This document shows positions 32,242-43,787 of a stretch of 64,000 nucleotides of DNA, one piece after another. The DNA is taken from contig QJPP01002917.1 of NCBI GenBank assembly GCA_003996215.1, forward strand, positions 1 to 64,000, in the 5' to 3' direction. The position numbers were made by a program, and so were the translations under genes. Source of the stretch: Jaltomata sinuosa. Its lineage: Eukaryota > Streptophyta > Magnoliopsida > Solanales > Solanaceae. A model generated the notes under the pieces. That model searched no databases, had not been told where the DNA came from, and saw nothing but the letters and a program-made list of their open reading frames with translations. The stretch's first letter is position 1, and each line of letters starts with the position of its first letter.

Positions 32242-33701
32242 ATGATTCGGACAAGATCTTCAGTGGGTGAGGATGAGTCCCCTGCCCCTGTAGTTAGAGC
32301 CCCAGTCAGGGGACAGGGCAGAGGTCAAGGCGGAGCACAAGTTGTGGCACTAGCTCGGGCCCGGGCTAGATCACTGTTACCAGAGCCTGAGGTTAGAGCG
32401 GATAAGGTTCATCATGAGTTGGAGCATGTGGGGCCAGTGTAGCATCCGGCAGGATTTGTAGCTACCCCAGTATTACAGGACACCTTGGTCTGGTTGTTGG
32501 GGTTTCTTGAGGGTATGACTCTGCCAACCACTTCTCCGAGCACTTTGATTAGTTCTCAGGTTCGAGGTGAGGCTCAGACTTTAGCTCAGGCAGAAGCACA
32601 GGGTTCAGGACAGTGGCCTATTGCTCCCGGTCCTAGATTTGAGGTACTATCGGTCCCTGTAGTTGCTCCCCCTCTTCCAACCATGCCAGTTATGTCTTCT
32701 GAAGAGCAGAAGATGTTGGGTAGGTACTTAAGACTAGGTTCTCCGAGGTCTTCGCGTGCTGCTAGGGATGATGTACACGAGTTTCTGACTAGATGCCAGG
32801 AGGGATTACATAATTTGGGGTTAGTTGAGTCTTACAGAGCAGATTATACTGCGTTTCAACTGGATGGTCCAACGAAAAAGTGGTAGAGGTCATATATTGC
32901 TGGTAGACCAGCCGGGTCACCTCCGCTTACTTGGAATCAGTTCTCTACGGCATTTCTAGAGAATTATGTACAACATAGAATGTGGAGCATCTGGTGGATC
33001 AGTTTGCTGGGTTTGAGCAGGGCTCCATGACTGTGTCTGAGTAAGATGTTCGTTTCCACCAGCTGTCCAGACACGCCACTATGATTTTGCCCACTCAGCA
33101 CGAGAGAGTATGCCGGTTTTTTCAAGGTTTGACTCTGCATCTTCACTTATCTACGGAGTATATGGTAGCATCGGGTCAGTCCTTTCTGGAGGTGGTTAAT
33201 CATGCCCGTACTATTGAGGGTATTATTTGCGAGGCCTACGGGGGCAGCAATAAGAGGCCCCGCCATCAGTGCAGTTTCAGCGGTTCACAGGGCCGTGGTA
33301 AGGGCTACTATGGTAGAGGTCAGCAACGACAACATTTTCAATCAAGTCGGTCTGTTCAGGAGGCATTACAGACTACTGAGGGTCAGATTAGCCAGAGTAT
33401 TGTTCCTTCTCCACGAGGTGGTCATTTAGGGACCACAGGTCGTGGTGGTCATTCTGATTCATCCAGGTCTTCAAAGTGGAGTACATTTGGTCAGGGTTGT
33501 TATGAGTGTGGCGAGATAGGCCACTTTGCTAGGGAGTGCTTGTCGGTACAGCATCATGGGCGACATGATCAGTTGGTTTAGGCCCCCAGGGCTCTAGCAC
33601 CTCCAGCTAGAGGCGGTTCACAGGGTAGTAGGGTTGGTCCCCAGTGTTTTAGAGGTGGTACTCAGTCCGGCAGGTCAGGTGGTCATGGAGGTCGAGGCCA
33701 C
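32242..33701 (+). pseudogene. E1 gag with intact CCHC knuckle
   Basis: ATG 32242 follows a pyrimidine tract ending TTCTTAG. The N-terminus MIRTRSSVGEDESPAPV is Arg/Gly/Pro-rich; the capsid part (32485-32886, then 33081-33581 in another frame) includes an SEEQKMLGRYLRLG segment and a GYYGRGQQRQHF basic stretch. The zinc knuckle CYECGEIGHFAREC (33498-33539) keeps all four ligands. Stops lie at 32440-32442, 32884-32886 and 33579-33581, plus a frameshift between 32887 and 33080. Gag would coat element RNA. It is followed by protease in the same frame as the C-terminal part. Confidence 0.85.
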
Positions 33702-34235
33702 ATGTATATAGTTTTGGGCCGAATAGAGGTCGAGGCTTCAGATGCTGTGATCACAGGTACGATTTCTATTTGTCATCAGTCTGCTTCTGCTTTGTTTGAT
33801 CCAGGGTCTACATTCTCATATGTATTTGCTTATTATGCTACTCGTCTAGGGTCTGCTTGTGAGTCCTTGCCTGTGCCTATACATGTATCTACTCCCATAG
33901 GTGATTCATTAGTAGTGGATCAGGTGTATCAGGCTTGTGTGGTGAATATCTTGTGGTATGACACGTGGGTAGACTTGGTTGTCCTTGATATGGTCAATTT
34001 TGATATGATCTTGGGCATGGATTGGTTATCCCCTTCTCATGCCATCTTGGATTGCTTCGCTAAGACTGTTACTCTTCAGATGCTTGGTATCCCTCCTATC
34101 ATATGGAAGGGGGCTGATAGCCATATGCCGAGGGGAGTTATTTCATTTCTGAGCGCCCATCGGTTGGTTGGGAAGGGGTGATTATCTTATCTTGCCTACG
34201 TCCGTGATACTAGTGCCACCACACCTTCTCTTGAG
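33702..34235 (+). pseudogene. E1 aspartic protease
   Basis: The frame shows ALFDPGSTFSYV, the usual active-site block of this lineage with Asp-Pro-Gly, and DMILGMDWLSPSHAILDC, the second conserved strand. It runs about 160 codons to TGA 34179-34181 and continues in the same frame into the RT linker. Protease matures the Gag-Pol polyprotein. Apart from the terminal TGA this is one of the better preserved domains. Confidence 0.85.
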
Positions 34236-35150
34236 TTGGTTCCTATGGTTTGCGAGTATTCAAATGTGTTTCCCTCTGATCTTCTGGGTCTTTCTCCTGA
34301 TCATGACATTGATTTTGGTATTGATGTTGAGCTGGGCACCAAGCCCATTTCCATTCCTCCATATCGGTTGGCACCTGCTGAGTTGAGGGAGTCAGCTCCA
34401 GGATCTGTTGAGCAGAGAGTTTATCCGGCCTAGTGTGTCTTCGTGGGGTGCTCAGGTTCTATTTGTGTAGAAGAAGGATGGGTCTATGTGTATATGTATC
34501 GACTATAGGCAATTTAATAAGGTGATAGTTAAGAACATATATCCAATGTCATGTATTGATGACTTGTTTGACCAGCTACAGGGTCCAACCTTGTTTTCTA
34601 TGTTAGATTTGAGGTCCGGTTATCACCAGTTGAGGATTAAGGCTGAGGACATCCCTAAGACAGCTTTTAGGACTCGATACAGCCAATATGAGTTCCTAGT
34701 CATGTCTTTTGGGTTAACTAATGCCCCAACCACATTTATGGAGTTGATAAACCGTGTGTTCAGTGCCTACTTGGATTCATTTGTGATTGTGTTCATCGAG
34801 ACATTCTGATTTATTCAAGGAGCATGAGAAGCATCTTAGATTGGTACTTCAGGCCTTGAGAGACCATCAGTTGTATGCCAAATTCACTAAGTGTGAGTTT
34901 TGGCTTGATTCTGTGGCATTCTTAGGACACGTGGTGTCCAAGGATGGGATTATGATAGATCCGGCGAAGATTGCAGCAGTTCGTGATTGGGCTAGGCCTA
35001 CTTCTCCTACCGAGGTCCGCGACTTCATCGGGTTAGCAGGTTATTACAGATGGTTTGTGAAGGGATTTTCTTCGATAGCAGGACTAGATTGACTTAGAAG
35101 AATGTCCTTTTCCAGTGGTCAGATGAGTGTGAGGCGAGCTTTCTGAAGCT
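34236..35150 (+). pseudogene. E1 reverse transcriptase, catalytic motif broken by frameshift
   Basis: Blocks in order: VFPSDLLGLSPDHDIDF, a frameshift near 34395, CIDYRQFNKVIVKNIYP, FSMLDLRSGYHQLRI, and QYEFLVMSFGLTNAPTTFM. The expected FIDD motif is disrupted at 34792-34806: one base is missing near 34799, so the frame reads FIETF and stops. The thumb continues in a third frame with LYAKFTKCEFWLDSVAFLGHVV and GLAGYYRWFVKGF. The domain order is that of Ty3/gypsy RT. The frameshift lies in the active site itself. Confidence 0.9.
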
Positions 35151-35575
35151 CAAGTACTTGTTGACCTCAGCTCTGATTCTTACTCTTCCAGTCGAGGGTC
35201 AGGGTTTTACCGTATATTGTGATGCGTCAGGTATTGTCTTGGGTTGTGTGTTGATGTAGCAGGGCTAGGTTATCGCATATGCTTCCAGACAGTTGAAGGT
35301 TCACGAGAAAAACTACCCCACACATGACTTGGAGTTAGCAGCGATAATCTTCGCATTGAAGATGTGGAGGCATTATCTTTATGGCATGCATTGTGAGATC
35401 TTTACTGACCATTGTAGTCTTTAGTACATTTTCAGCCAGAAGTATCTAAATTTGAGGCAGCGGAGGTAGTTGGAGCTACTGAAGGACTCTGACATTTCTA
35501 TCCTCTATCACCCGGGCAAGGCAAACGTGGTAGAGGATGCCTTAAGCCGGAAGCGGTGAGTATGGGTAGCTTGGC
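35151..35575 (+). pseudogene. E1 RNase H
   Basis: It shows FTVYCDASGIVLGCVLM, YASRQLKVHEKNYPTHDLEL, AALKMWRHYLYG-type sequence and LYHPGKANVVEDALSRK, the typical Ty3/gypsy RNase H series. In-frame TAG stops fall near 35256, 35268, 35422 and 35467; family members have Gln or Trp at such places. It degrades RNA in RNA-DNA hybrids in intact elements. Confidence 0.85.
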
Positions 35576-36717
35576 TTTCTTAGCTACGGAGGAGTGACCT
35601 TTAGCTTGGGACATTCAGTCCTTGGCTAATAGGTTGGTTCGACTTGACATTTCTGGGCCGGGCCATATTCTTGCTTGTGTTGAGGCTAGGTCTTCCTTGT
35701 TGTAGCAGATTTGACAACAATTTGATGAGGCAAGATTGAGGATCATTCATGACAAGGTGTTGAGTGGTGAGGCTAGGAAGGCGACTTTAGATTCAGAGGG
35801 TGTTCTGAGGATCAAGGGTCGTATTTGCGTTCCTAGAGTTGGTGACCTGGTCAGATTGATATTGGAGGAGGCTCACTACTCTAGATATTCCATTCATCCC
35901 GGGGCAGCTAAGATGTATTGTGACTTGAGGCCGCACTACTGGTAGTGTGGGATGAAGAGGGATATTTTGGATTTCGTATCCAGGTGCTTGAACTGTCAGA
36001 AGGTAAAGTTCGAGCACCAGAGGCCAGGTGGTTTATCACAGAGACTACCCATTTTTGAGTGGAAATGGGAGTGTATATCCATGGACTTTGTAGTAGGATT
36101 ACCACGTACCTTATGGAGATATAATTCGATTTGAGTTATCGTGGATAGGCTCACAAAGTCTGCTAACTTTCTGCCAGTTCAGACTTCCTACAGTTCCGAG
36201 AGGTTGGCCCAGATCTATATTTGAGATTGTCCATTTGCATTGGGTGCCAGTTTCTATCATTTCCAAGCAAGGTACTCAGTTCACTTTGCACTTTTGGCAG
36301 TCTATTCAGAGAGAGTTGGGTACTAGAGTTGATCTTAGAACCGCCTTTCATCCGCGGACAGACAATCAGTCAGAGCGTACCATTCAGGTTCTAGAGGATA
36401 TGTTGCGAGTCTGTGTTATTGATTTTGGGGGTCGGTGGGACCAGTGTTTGGCCTTGGCAGAGTTTGCATATATTAATAGCTACATTCCATATACAAATGG
36501 CTTCGTTCGAGGCTTTGTATGGTAGGCGGTGCAAATCTCCGGTGTGTTTGTTTGATATGTTCGAGGTTAGGCCGTGGGGTACCGATTTGCTTCGTGATTC
36601 TATGGATAGAGTTCTTATTATTCAAGAGGGGCTTCATACTACCCAGAGAAGGCAAAAGAGTTATGCTGGCCGGAGAGTTTGAGATCTCGAGTTTATGGTT
36701 GGTGATAGTGTGTTCCT
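35576..36717 (+). pseudogene. E1 integrase, second catalytic Asp lost
   Basis: The zinc-binding part has HYSRYSIHPG and CLNCQKVKFEHQ. The core shows Asp in SMDFVVGLPRT (36084-36086). Where family members have SDRGTQF the copy reads SKQGTQF, so the second catalytic Asp is Lys (36265-36267). Glu is kept in TDNQSERTIQ (36373-36375). Stops occur near 35943 and 36134 and a frameshift lies near 36223. The C-terminal part covers the GRRCKSP-type segment in a further frame. Confidence 0.9.
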
Positions 36718-37116
36718 TTGGGTATCGCCCATGAAGGCGTGATGCAGTTTGGGAGGAAGGGTAAGCTCAGTCCGAGGTTCATTGGTCCATTTGAGATCCT
36801 TCGCTGGATTGGAGAGGTTGCTTATGAGTTGGCCTTCCCTCTTGCTCTTTCTAGTGTTCATCCGGTGTTTCATGTTTCTATGCTGCGGCAGTACATTTTG
36901 GATGAGTCTCATGTACTTCAGTGGGAGTCGGTTCAATTGGATGAGTCCTTAGCCTTTGAGGAGGAGCCTTTTGCTATTTTGCATAGGCAGGTGAAGAAGT
37001 TTAGGTCCAAGGAGATTCCATCAGTTAAGGTTCATTAGAGGCATCATCCTATCGAGGAGGCTACTTGGGAGATCGAGACCGACATGCGGATCCATTATCC
37101 TTTTCTTTTTTAGTCT
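36718..37116 (+). pseudogene. E1 integrase C-terminus and chromodomain
   Basis: It shows MQFGRKGKLSPRFIGPFEIL, SSVHPVFHVSMLRQYI and FAILHRQVKKFRSKEIPSVK. A TAG follows at 37036-37038 where Trp is usual, and then RHHPIEEATWEIETDM. The HP.EEATWE end is the signature of plant chromovirus chromodomains, which tether integration to modified chromatin. This supports the chromovirus (Tekay/Del-like) call. Confidence 0.85.
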
Positions 37117-37173
37117 TCAGGTATTATCCTTATTCTAACTTTCGTGGATGAAAGTTCTTTTTGTAGTGGATGT

Positions 37174-40100
37174 TGTAATGACCCTCTAGGTCATTCTCCA
37201 ATTTTCCGTGCCTTTTCTGCATTTCGAGCTTTTCCTCAGCGGCTCCAGGTCATTTATGAATTGCCAGGACTGACGGTTCAGTTCTCGAGCCATTCATTGG
37301 GTCGTTATGACTATTTCCCTGCTTTAGCTTTTAATGTTGGTAAACCTTTGACTTTGGTCAGCTTTCTTGGTTAACGCACTCAGAATCAAATTTCAACAGT
37401 TCCATTGGCTTCAAAACAGGGATTTTGGTCTAGTGGGACCATTGGTTTGGGTCTGGGTGCTTTAGGTTTGGTTTTGTGTGTCTTTGTGTGTTTTGGAGTC
37501 AGTTTGGCTGGTAGGGTTGACTTTGGTCAACATTCGGAGAAGACGGTCTAGGATGGGAATTCCATCAGCACCGTTAGCTCTGGAATGTCAATTTTGGGCT
37601 AGGGGGACCTTTGGTTTGGATCCCGAGACTTCCGGGCTCATTTTTGGGTTTTGAGTTTCGAGTTAGTTTTGGGCGAGGGGCCCACTTTTTATTAAAACAA
37701 TCTCCGTTGGGATTTTCTTTGATTTTATTGAGTCTGGAATGCCATTTCTGGTAGGATAGCATAGTTGGTTTGTGTTAACGGGGTTCCGAATGAATCGTGA
37801 GGGTCCGTCGGAAGATTTTTTTTAGACTTTGAATTTGCTGGTTGCTGCACTAAGTTGCAGACCTCTGTTGCTCTTAATGATTGCGAGGTTCTCATCGCGT
37901 TCGCGATGGTCTGGTTTCCTGACCATCACATTCATGATGGGTCCATCTCGTTCGCGATGTAGCTGGCTGGGACCCAGCTTGGCTTTTTCTTCGCGAATGC
38001 GGCCTGGACAATCGCGATAGTGATGGTTGGGCCGGCTCTTCCCCGCGAACGCGAGGGTCCTATCGCGATCGCAATGAAGGAACCCTGTCAGTTATATTAA
38101 GTCCCAACTTCATTTTCTTCTCCAGAACACTGAAGAACTCCATTGTTAAGCTCCAAAACTCAATTTCCCAGCTTCCTTGCTTTAGCACGCTTCATACGGT
38201 AAGTTCCATCGTCACCCCTCTCCTCGTTCTGTGTAAATTTCCGTATTTCCTCTGCTAAATTCCTTTGTGGTTTAAATTCTTAGAATTTGGGGTGAGATTG
38301 GTAGAAATCTGATCTTTGGGGATTGCATGTTCTTTAACCCGTACAACTCATCTCCGTGATGTGTTTCTCTTATCGCGGTTGGTTTTCGCCTTTAAAATTC
38401 TGAGTTTCCTCGTTTGATCCCGTAAATTAGTAGCACTTCGGGGCTATTTTGGGCCCCGAAACGAGCTCTGTTCGTGCCTAAATTTTGGGTACGGGTTCCC
38501 TAACCCACCTCGAACACAATTGTGAATTTAGTTTTCTGTTTCATCGCGCAGGCCCTGAGGGTCATTTTTCCGACCTGATTTTCCATATATCAATATGGGT
38601 GTCATTCTTCTCGTCTTGACACCTGAGTTATGTTCTTGATAGCGTGGCAGCTTTCTGAGGCCGTTCAGAAGGGAAAGGCACACCAGTGATGGTTCGTTCT
38701 TGTAGTTAGGCCCCGAGGTAGGTTACAGTTTACTTGCCAGACTGAGTTAGTTAGGTTATATATGTTTATATGTTACTGGAACGCTAGGTTGAATTTTATA
38801 TAGACTTTAGGCTTTAATCCTACTTATCATGATTTATTGGCCATTTTAGGTTTTTAGTCTAGGATTGCATATTATCCTTAGCCTAGGAGCTTGTTTCTTA
38901 TGTGTGACTAGTCTAAGATCCTTAGCATTCTTTTAGGAGGCTCTAGAGGTAGAATAGAGATTGCCCATCGTTTTTCCCTTTTATTTTCTCAATTTACTAC
39001 TTTATTTTATAATTGAGTGTAAATATGGGCCCGAGGCTATGACTAGAATTCAGACGGATTCCAGGTCAGTTTCTCTTGGTTTGAAGGGTACTTTGCCCTA
39101 TTTGATCTGATGGTGTGATTATTCTTGTGCTTTTGAGCATTCATACTCATATCGTATGTCATATCATTGGTACAGTATGGAAATGGTTTTTCAAAGGCTT
39201 TTGGGTTTAAAAAGAGTTTTTTCTACTGTTGTGATGAATTTTGGACTAAATCGAGCTATTTTGAGTATCACCTTGGTTTTTGAGAGGGAAAGAGGAACCA
39301 CTATTTTTTGTATATAAATTTATAGTCTGATGCAGTATTCCAGACCCCCGATGCATTATTATGGGTATTTTACTCTCTTATTTATATATATATTAGTCTG
39401 ATGCAGAATTCTGGACCCCCGATGTGTTAATCCGGGTATTTTATTACTTCATATATATATACATTGTTCGATGAGGTATTCCCGGCGCCCGATGCCGTAT
39501 TCCAAGTTTATATTATATTGCATACATATATGCATCATTGTGCATCACATTACATTTGCCTTGGCACGTGGATTGACTCTGGTGTGGCTTGTTGTTGTTT
39601 TCCTTTATCTTTTGATTTATCGGCTTGTCTTTGGTTTTATAACTAGATTTAGGTGGATCCATGTATAGTTAGCTGCTTTTCTGTAATCTATATTTATATA
39701 TTATCTTTCTGAGCTCGGTCGACCTATGATGCCTACTGAGTACCCATTGTCTTGGTACTCATACTACACTCTGCATCTCTTTTTCTGATGCAGCACCTAG
39801 TAAGAGCCACCCTCACTGATCTCCTGTCATTCGAGGCCCATTGTTGTTCGTATCGCGGTGAGCTCCCGATGCTTTTGAAGACTTTACTTGCTTTCCATCT
39901 TGTATATCCTGTCTATATTTTATATTTTGGATAGATAGAGGTTGTTGTATAGCTACTCCTTGGTTTAGTCGCTCTTGTACTAGTGATACCATATCTGGGT
40001 TGGTGTTCAGGTCATTTTGTCTTTCGGTCACTTTAGGGCCATCTTTTGTATATTTTGCACGCTGGTACGTATATATTCTTTTGGCCCTATCCCTTGTTTA

Positions 40101-40216
40101 TATCTTCTGCTTCTCTTTAGTTAAATTATTATTCACTGCTTTCCGCATGTTTGGGTTAGGTTTGTCTATTGGGGGGTTATGTAGATGCCATCATGGCCTT
40201 ATTTTGGGTCGTGATA
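37174..40216 (+). mobile_element. E1 3' LTR (Tekay-like), 3043 bp
   Basis: It starts TGTAATGACC and ends GTGATA (last C to T) just before ATTGG. TATATTAA is at 38093-38100, the donor-like site at 38718-38719, the tandem repeat at about 39325-39520 and the palindrome cluster at 37870-38080. It has about 115 bp near 38355-38470 that the 5' LTR lacks. Confidence 0.9.
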
Positions 40217-40221
40217 ATTGG
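40217..40221 (+). repeat. Target site duplication ATTGG, right side of E1
   Basis: It matches 29113-29117. The E3 LTR resumes directly after with GTGCGG/CGCACC words. Confidence 0.9.
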
Positions 40222-41378
40222 TTGAAGAATCTGTTAAGGGGTGCGGTCATTGTGCGATACACACACTGCCTGGTGCAAACCGCACCCCACTTTGCATGAA
40301 GCTCCCAAATCAGCTCAAGTCAATTGACCACTGAAGAGTGTTGTGCGATATGCACTTCACGATGTGCAAACCGCATGTTGCGTCGCACAGCTCCCGAAGG
40401 GCATTTTTTTCCAAATTTGTATGACATTTTGGGAATGTTCCTAAACCCAATTTAGGCATTATTTTAGACAGTTCTAAATAGTTTTTAAAGAGTTTTCATC
40501 TTTAAAACAAGTTTCTCTGCCATGGCAACAAAGAGGGTTTCCATCTATTCTCTCAATCTTCAACCATGGGCTTGTAAATTTGAGCTTGGATATTGAATTC
40601 TTGCTACAATTATGAAAAGGAATTTGAATTTCCCTATTTGTATACTTTCTTTTTCCTTTAACATGAGTGACTAAGTTTTCTTGTCTAGGGATGTGTAGAT
40701 GATGTGTATTTGAAAAAAAGGTATGGGTCTTGCTTATTTGTGTTTATAATTGTTAATATGATATGGGTCTAGTGATTTCACCATGTTTTAACTCTAAAAT
40801 TGATGGTTGCAAATATTGACTTACCTTACTTGGTTGTATTCTTGATTGAGAAAGAAGTTTATAATTTCGGATGTGAAATTACTAGTGGGTACTTGGGATT
40901 CCACCTAGATTGAGGCTAGAAATAGCTCATATCGCCAGAAACACCCATTTAAGGGTCTAAGCTAGAAATAGTGTGACCTCCCCAAGAATATATTGGTTGG
41001 TTATTTGCCTAAACAATGGTGTTTGAATAAAAACCATTAAATATATGTTTGTTTGATTGAGATATTAATAAGCATGCCTAAAGCCAATGCTACCTATATC
41101 ATTTAATAGGAATTTATGCAATTGAGCAAGTACCTTGACCCGTATTCAAGATCCATCACAAGCACATCCCTAGTCGTCCTCCTTCTATTGTTTACACCTT
41201 GCACTTTTACTTATTGCTTTGTTTGGAATTCGAATTGTGATAGATTCCCAATTCCCCCCTTCTTACATTATTTATTGTTTGAGCAATCTACTATCGTTGA
41301 GAAGTCTGTTCTACAATCACTTAAGCTAATCTCTAATCCCTGTGGGATCGACCCCGACGCTCGTCAGGTACTATAAAT
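40222..41378 (+). mobile_element. E3 3' LTR, right part, 3' truncated
   Basis: It continues the E3 LTR with a GTGCG/CGCA palindrome cluster (40230-40400) and then sequence parallel to E2 LTR 19130-20080. It lacks the usual LTR end: near 41378 it changes into another LTR family. The join falls in a short similar stretch (GTGAACAAGT against GTGAAAACAAGT at about 63197). Confidence 0.75.
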
Positions 41379-42569
41379 GTGAACAAGTCAAATGGCAGCT
41401 AAAAGGAGTTGTTGATCACTAACACCAAGTTACTTATTGCGATTGCGATATTAAATCACGCAACCGCGATGCCCAAGAAAGAAGTCAGGACTATACGACC
41501 ACGAGGTTGATATCACGCGACAGCGTGGAGAGAAAATATAGAACCTCGCTATCGCGAAGCATGATCACGTGATCACGATGAAGGGATCGTCAGCTGCAGG
41601 ACAAATTTTGAAATTCCCACTTTTGGAAACCCCAATTGATACAAAAGAATCTTCAGCCATTTTGGAAGCTATCTTTGGCTATTCTCACAACTTTTGGCAA
41701 GCTTGGAGAGCAAGTTCATCAACCAACACTATAGGAGTGAAGATTTGGATGCTCTTTATTGTAAAATCCTTAGTTTCCATTCTTCAACTCTTGTTCCTAA
41801 TTGATATTTTATTAGTGTAATTGTTGAATGGAGATTTGGGTTGTATTAGAGATAATACTTGTTTGGATATTGAATTCATATATAGATTTTGCTCTTCTTT
41901 GATTATTTAGGCCTATTGAATCCTCCATGCTTGAATTCATAGTCAATGGTTGCAAACATTGACTTAGCTTTCTAATTTGGGTTTTTGCTTGAGAAAGGAT
42001 TACCCTAAATTCGGGAATGTTCTATAGTGGGGATTTGGGGTTTCCACTCTAGACCAAGACTAGAGATAGTTTGGTTGCCAAAAACTCCCATCTAAGAGTT
42101 GGGGTTTGAGATAACCCAACTAACCCAAGTTAAATTGGTTGGTTATTGCTTACTTGTGGTGGTTCGAGAGAACAAACGAGATATATGCTCGAACGGTCGA
42201 AATATGGTTAGGCATACCTTTGGCCAAGACTACCTAGGTGTTAATCAACTGCAAGTCTTGTGAATTGAATTCCCATTCCCAATTCTCCCTTGTTGTCCTT
42301 ACTTGGCGAAAGAAAGGAAAGTCATTGATCACTTTATCTTTTATTTGATTTTCTTTTATCCTTAGTTGTAGTCTAAAACCCCCTTTTTAGATACCTTTTT
42401 CCTTTTTTGTTTATTGAACTTTAATAAGTTGCTTCGATTCTCTATTAGCTCGATCGCGACTACATTGTTCCCTTGGGTATGACCCCGACACTTGTTGGGA
42501 AATTTAAATGTGTTTTCTCTGACGATCGTCGTGACCTCCAACATAGGGAGCACCATTTGAGCATTATCA
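41379..42569 (+). mobile_element. Tat-type LTR fragment, family of 63054-64000
   Basis: It matches 63200-64000 (AGCTAAAAGGA, then CACGCAACCGCGATGC) and ends TTATCA at 42569. It lacks about the first 150 bp of that family. A CGCGATC-type palindrome cluster lies at 41440-41580. It may be the product of recombination with the E3 LTR. Confidence 0.7.
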
Positions 42570-43782
42570 AGTACTAACAAGTATGAAACCATAAGCTTTC
42601 CCTTATTTTCATTCACCACAAACTCAAAACAATTTGTCAGAGATCTCAAAGGACTTTATTAGTCTTAGGGAAGGGTAGGATAAGCATTTTAGATTAAAGT
42701 GACTACATCCTTATTGAACACTACATGCCTTTTGCAATTCAATACCAAAAGCCACCTTCTTTTAAATTTTCATTTAACACAAGGCACCTCTTCAATTATT
42801 TTACTAGATGCCCCACTTTTAACATTCTATTCACCTTGGAGGATTTCTTCCCTTTTATTTCTTTTCTCTTTATCTCTCATTCTTTCTTCTCTTTTCAAGT
42901 TATTCCTTTAATTGCCAATTCTTTTAGGATTCAACTAACAAGCCATAATGAACTTACTTAGCACTCATCCAAGGTATTTATCCATCACCCCCAACTTAGG
43001 CTTTTAGCTTCAATTTCACACTTGAAGAGTTCAAGGAGGGACAGTTTAAAAGAGGAATTTATTTTAAAAAAGGATTAAGGCTTATTATGAGGTTGCCAAA
43101 GAAAGGTTTCAAGATTAAAGGGGGTAAACTAGTGATACAATTAGTAAAATTGTAGGCTTTTAATGCTAAGTAAGCTTCAAAAAATCACAAAGAAGGCCTA
43201 AGATCATTTCACCAATAAAACACAATTAAGACTAGCATTTGACTGCTAACCGGGCAAGTTCTATATGACACAAGCAAGCATAAGAATTATTCAATAAGAA
43301 CTCACCACACATGGCCTGCAAACTATTCAAGATGGGTCAATTTTCCTTCCTAAACAAGAACAAATAGAGACAAATTTTGCATCCAAATTATCACCACTAA
43401 TGGGTCAAGAGTCACAAAAAGATCAAAAGAGTTGTCACTAACATCATTCTTCGCTATACAACTATTCACAATTTTTTTTGGAGGGGTATGCTCAATTCAA
43501 CTTAATTCACATGTGAGACTAACTCTATTAGTACCAAACAAATCAATATCCATAATATCTCTAAAGATGATGATTTGCCCTTAAGAATGATGTCATCCAA
43601 TCTATCATAGGGCCAAATCATGCATCTAAATTGATATGGCTACACAGAATTCACCAACATAAATAACCCCAAACCACAAGTGAACCTGCACTAGCACCAA
43701 CATATCACAGGTTCCAAATTGTAGCACGTAGTTCCAAGCATATGTGTCAGGAAGTGAAGGTTTACCTTCTTCCCAACATATG
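42570..43782 (-). mobile_element. Tat-like non-coding region, minus strand, part 1
   Basis: On the minus strand this reads like the spacer of E2/E3: the stretch at about 43565-43620 is the reverse complement of sequence like 14610-14660 (CCTATGATAGATTG, CATTCTTAAGGGCAAAT). No coding is seen. It is cut by the solo LTR at 43788. Confidence 0.6.
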
Positions 43783-43787
43783 CACTT
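43783..43787 (+). repeat. Target site duplication CACTT, left side of solo LTR
   Basis: It is repeated at 46609-46613 right after the LTR end. Confidence 0.9.

Noticed and set aside
42570..43782. Possible host intergenic sequence
   Set aside because: The minus strand matches the spacer of the Tat-like elements, so it is repeat-derived.
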